DNA of 64,000 nucleotides from Sarcocystis neurona (lineage: Eukaryota; Apicomplexa; Conoidasida; Eucoccidiorida; Sarcocystidae): NCBI GenBank assembly GCA_000727475.1, contig KL647315.1:1514826-1578825 (forward strand). Direction: 5' to 3'. The position numbers were made by a program, and so were the translations under genes. Shown piece by piece: positions 62,841 to 64,000 of this stretch (positions are counted from its first letter, which is position 1; each line of letters opens with the position of its first letter). The notes beneath the pieces were generated by a model. It had not been told where the DNA came from, searched no databases, and saw only the letters and a list, made by a program, of their open reading frames with translations.

Positions 62841-64000
62841 CGTGTGTGTCCAAGGCTAGTGCGTGTGGCTCCAGCCTCTATGCCGCGTGTCGACAATTTG
62901 CTGTAGACTGTTGTGCAGCTGCAGCCATAGCCAAAGCGACAGCAGTTCATGTCCCAGAGCAGTGTTGCATGTGCTCTCTCGTGTACTGTGGTGCTACCGC
63001 AGTGTGGTGGTGCTGCGCTCTAACGAAATTTGGGAGCGCAGCAGCCTGTCCAGATACAGCGGTGCTTCCGCGTCGCCCCAGCTGGTGTGAGTCGTCTTTT
63101 CATCTCTCCCCTGTCCACAGTGCACGTGTGCTGCAAAGGCGCCAGCAGTCAGTCGCGTGGCCGCGGCGTTCCGTTGACTCAGAAACAAGCACCCGCCACC
63201 GCGCAGCGCAGTGAAGCAGAGCGCCCCCATCTCCTGCTTCTCCCGTAATGCTGCTGCGAATGGCGGCGTCTTTCACACAAGTAGCGCAGCCTGCGCCGCG
63301 AGCGCAGCAGCAGCGACGTCCACCGGCAGCAGCAGGACCGGTTGACGCGTCGGTCAATGTAACAACACTACGGGATAGAGCAGCAGCGGGCGCGGCGCTC
63401 CGATGGGCAGCGCAGGAGTACAAATGGAGGAGGAATCTCATCAGCACCAGGACGGGTGGAACATGAAGGAGAAGGGAACACAAGGCACGGTACAGGAGCG
63501 TGGGCACAGCCGCACAGCAGCGTGGCCAACTCCCGCAGGAACAGGTCTAGCTTCGCCAGAAAGAGCACTATCCAGTCATAGAGTCCAGTCGAGCAGGGTG
63601 AGTCATTCATTCAAGGTGCAGTCACAGTACGTGGAGCAGCAGGAGCAGCGCGCAGGGCCTTGCAGTCGCGGCTAGTTCCTCCCAGGGTGCTACTACACGT
63701 AGTAGCTGGGCAGCTGGCGGTAGTTGCGACGACTTCCAATTCTCTGTGCAGCCCCCAGCTCTCTTTTTTTCCTTTTGTCCACACTGCTTCGTTCTCTTCG
63801 ATTAAATTTTGTGGTCCAGCGCCCTGCTTTGATTTCGTGTGGTTTCCACCCCGCCTCTGGTTCTCGCGCTGCTTTCTCTCTCTGTGCCGTGGCGGCCGTC
63901 GCTGCTGCTCCTCGCGCCGTCGTACATACTCGTCACGCTGCGCGCTGTGCAGCAGCAACAGCGAGCACAGGAGCAGCGGTCCGGCGGCACCGCTGTATAA
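62841..64000. other. CAG/CTG-rich right edge, coding not resolved
   Basis: Plus-strand CAG runs occur at about 63305-63345, 63630-63655 and 63948-63980. A plus-strand frame at 63248-63466 (DASVNVTTLRDRAAAGAALR) and a minus-strand frame open from the window edge down to 63611 (hydrophobic start, then EYVRRREEQQRR and a basic stretch) both look possible. They cannot both be judged without sequence to the right. I call neither a gene. Confidence 0.3.

Overview
The window looks like nuclear DNA of a coccidian apicomplexan, most likely an Eimeria-type genome (Cyclospora is the main alternative). The evidence is dense CAG/CTG trinucleotide repeat that codes for homopolymeric Gln/Ala/Ser runs in exons, intron-rich genes, abrupt alternation of repeat-rich and featureless unique sequence (the R and P segments described for Eimeria tenella chromosome 1), and a recognisable SAS6-like gene, a family known from the apical complex of Toxoplasma. 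The species is an inference. No rRNA, tRNA, CRISPR, IS element or prokaryotic operon structure is seen.

Layout: 1-2460 is a block of ACT/CTA trinucleotide repeat. 2461-7034 is pyrimidine-rich and alternating purine-pyrimidine (TG/CA/TA) sequence with a 115-bp inverted repeat. 7035-10860 is CAG-rich on the minus strand and holds at least one long minus-strand reading frame with a unique C-terminal patch. 10887-21354 is mostly unique sequence with no confident gene. 21355-31431 is a five-exon plus-strand tepsin gene. 36343-47980 is a seven-exon plus-strand SAS6L gene. 53528-57788 is a three-exon plus-strand Maf-family pyrophosphatase gene. 60558-61385 holds the last three exons of an unrecognised plus-strand gene. 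The right edge is again CAG-rich and unresolved.

The three recognised genes were built by hand from protein motifs plus GT/AG sites. In each, every intron phase matches its flanking exons and the total length is a multiple of three: tepsin 3753 nt, SAS6L 777 nt, Maf 1320 nt. They belong to unrelated processes (AP-4 trafficking, apical or centriolar cytoskeleton, nucleotide house-cleaning), so no operon-like logic is implied. Their introns carry most of the repeats: a 15-bp minisatellite of about 26 copies in tepsin intron 1, a roughly 120-bp tandem repeat in tepsin intron 2, and long TG/CA/TA tracts in nearly every large intron.
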